Positions 62,305 to 64,000 of a stretch of 64,000 nt of DNA are shown here, piece after piece. The first letter of the stretch is position 1. The number at the start of each line of letters is the position of its first letter. The notes beneath the pieces were generated by a model, which made no database searches, was not told the origin of the DNA, and saw nothing but the letters and a program-made list of their open reading frames with translations. The position numbers were made by a program, and so were the translations under genes. The stretch comes from Vespa crabro (Eukaryota; Arthropoda; Insecta; Hymenoptera; Vespidae), in assembly GCF_910589235.1 (NCBI RefSeq), contig NC_060961.1, positions 4,287,001 through 4,351,000 of the forward strand, written 5' to 3'.

Positions 62305-62938
62305 GCAGCGAAGTTCGCGCGGGCTTAGATCGTGTGTGTGCGCGCGCGCGCGCCCGCGTGCCCGGCCCCGTTCATCCGCGTGCAATTTTCTTAAACTCGT
62401 GTAAAGGTTCGCGCGCGATTTTCTCGAATTGGTGTATTGAAAATTATTGATAAAATAATATAGTAACCGATCGTTCGATTATGATCGTCGATTTTTGTAA
62501 GGATCGGTGCCGGTGAATCATCTAATGGGAGGGAAAAGTCTTCTTCTCGAGTTCGTTAAAAACTATGCCGATTTTCGCTTAGATAGTCCTTTGGACATCG
62601 GCGATATATCGTGACAAGTGGAGAAGGACGTATCGCAGGATGGGACGGACGACGTTGCGAGGATCGAGCGACGAAGGACAGATCGTTGTTGTCGCCGTCG
62701 CCGTCGTCGCCGTCGTAGCCGTCGTCCTAGAAAGGAGACATTCGAGATTCGAAGAGAGGATTGCGACCTGGAAGTTCTTCGGGAGCGGTTGAAACCATTT
62801 GCGAGAAGTTTACGGATGAAGCTCGTAAAAGAAGCTAGAGGGAAAGAAGAAGGAGGTGGAGGTGGAGGTAGTGGAGGAGGAGGTGGAGGAGGAGAAGGCG
62901 AGGATCACCTTCCGAGAGGAAGGACGAGAGAACGAGTC

Positions 62939-63137
62939 ATGTCACATGTCGTTCCTATGCTTTTGCCACGTTTCGCGCCAATCGCCAAGCTATTAATCGC
63001 GGCGATCCTCGTGCTCTCTTGTTGTGCTAATCGTTTCGCTCGTGCTAGCGAATTCCCTGAAAGAGAATGCTGCGTCTTCCCTTTACCCGAACCAACCGGA
63101 AGATCCACGGCCGCGCCTATACCAACCGGCAGAAGCG
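62939..63137 (+). CDS. First coding exon of a secreted or membrane protein, identity unknown
   Basis: ATG at 62939-62941 opens MSHVVPMLLPRF, then the hydrophobic core KLLIAAILVLSCCA and a likely cleavage after ARA, a good signal peptide. The mature start is SEFPERECC followed by a Pro/Thr/Ser-rich stretch (EPTGRSTAAPIPTGRS), and the exon ends at a canonical donor (63138-63139, GTGAGT) with one base left over. The same frame is open upstream from about 62618 with another ATG at 62816-62818; starting there would place a Gly/Glu-rich, basic leader before the signal peptide, which is less likely. The rest of the gene lies right of the window. I do not recognise the family; the paired Cys suggests an extracellular domain. 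Confidence 0.5.
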
Positions 63138-63890
63138 GTGAGTTTCTATATCATTCTTTTCAATGAAAGTCAATCAACATATTGCAATTTAATTAATAAT
63201 TATGGATCGACTTAGCTACGTCAAATTTTATTGCGTACGTCATGGTTCTACTATATATTGTTACTATTATTATTGTTATTTTTTTTTTTTTTTTTACTTT
63301 TTTATATTACGAAGTATCTGTTTTTAACATACAAAGCATAAGAAAAAAAAAAAAAAATAAACCAAAACTGTTTGATCGACCGTCATCCATAAAGTTACAA
63401 TGTAAAAGTTAAATTTAGTTATCGTTGACGTAAATTATCACGTACACGTTTGTAACGTGAAACGAATAGATGATCTTATGCATCAACCTTTATGTACCAA
63501 GCGTGTAATCGAAATAATTCTGACGTTATACAAAAATCCACCTACGCCTATTCAATATTATCTTCGAATAGTTTTATTTACGTATTTTTATTTATTTACG
63601 TATATTACTATATATCATGTTTTATATGAAATTCTTTAATTTCACGCGTATTATTGATAATACCTATTGATGATAACCTAGATCATCGGTTTATCTTAAA
63701 CGAGATAATCCTTTTATCGTCATACATTAATATCATTAAATTTCTACGTTAATTTAATGCAAAAACGTAGGAATATATATTTCGTTGACGATCGATAAGA
63801 AAATGTCTTTCACTGAATTAAAAAGGTAGGAGAAAGTAGTGAAGTAATCGAAGCGACGGAATTACGATAGAACGTCTGGTACTAGCGGTG
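63138..63890. other. First intron of the secreted-protein gene, or intergenic DNA
   Basis: AT-rich, with a poly-T (63279-63294) and a poly-A (63343-63357). No exon is supported; the 60-codon ORF at 63457-63639 has no coding character. Confidence 0.4.
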
Positions 63891-64000
63891 TCAGTCGTGA
63901 ACTTCGCTCGAGGTTACGCTTGATCGAAGGTTATATGTTGTGTATAGTGTTGAAGAAGTTTCAGCGACGGACGTCGTTTATATATCACGATGAAATTCTC
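63891..64000 (+). promoter_or_regulatory. TCAGT initiator followed by a leader and an ATG at the window edge
   Basis: GGTGTCAGTCGTG carries TCAGT at 63891-63895. About 97 bases later ATG at 63990-63992 starts MKF and the window ends. The sequence between is CpG-bearing and unique. This looks like a first exon with a short leader, either a second promoter for the gene at 62939 or a separate gene. Confidence 0.35.
63990..64000 (+). CDS. Possible start of a coding region cut by the window edge
   Basis: Only ATG AAA TTC TC is visible. Its distance from the TCAGT at 63891 is typical of a short-leader gene, but three codons cannot show coding status. Confidence 0.25.

Overview
The window is animal nuclear DNA, most likely from an insect and plausibly an aculeate hymenopteran. 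That is inferred from AT-rich, intron-split genes with small introns beside very large ones, an extreme load of simple repeats (GA/CT, TA, TAA, GATA, poly-T) and TCAGT-type initiators. No mobile element, rRNA, tRNA or CRISPR array could be supported by eye.

Layout. (1) 1-1364, plus: the last seven exons of TIMM50, the receptor subunit of the mitochondrial TIM23 import complex. (2) 1697-4678, minus, tail to tail with it: a complete 11-exon, 690-residue beta-propeller-like protein, best called a TAF1C-like RNA polymerase I factor; its upstream region has an E-box and an NRF-1-type palindrome. (3) 6096-8696, minus: a gene of unknown function whose N-terminus resembles CCDC43, with two possible 3' ends, two 5' untranslated exons and a short upstream ORF whose stop overlaps the main start as ATGA. 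(4) About 10-11.1 kb: a head-to-head promoter region. (5) 12893-48881, plus: a 16-exon gene for a class IA PI3-kinase regulatory (p85-type) subunit that fills most of the window. (6) 48.9-62 kb: 3' UTR and repeat-rich intergenic DNA. (7) 62.3-64 kb, plus: the first coding exon of a secreted or membrane protein and, at the very edge, another start codon behind an initiator.

The p85 gene is the centre of interest. All splice junctions keep frame and give 1009 residues with the order C1 - SAM - C1 - BH/RhoGAP - nSH2 - iSH2 coiled coil - cSH2 - Gln-rich tail. Mammalian p85 starts with SH3, and the fly p60 subunit has only nSH2-iSH2-cSH2, so two zinc-binding C1 domains flanking a SAM domain is a striking N-terminus. 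The first C1 domain is encoded across an 18-kb intron. Just 5' of that intron's acceptor lies a 1.1-kb open frame (ATG at 30183, polyQ and Ser/Thr-rich) that runs in frame through the acceptor. It is a candidate alternative first exon giving a 1301-residue isoform that lacks the first half of this C1 domain, behind a GAGA-rich candidate internal promoter.

Together the genes are ordinary cell-biology genes (mitochondrial import, rRNA transcription, insulin/PI3K signalling). The novelty lies in the p85 architecture and its regulation.
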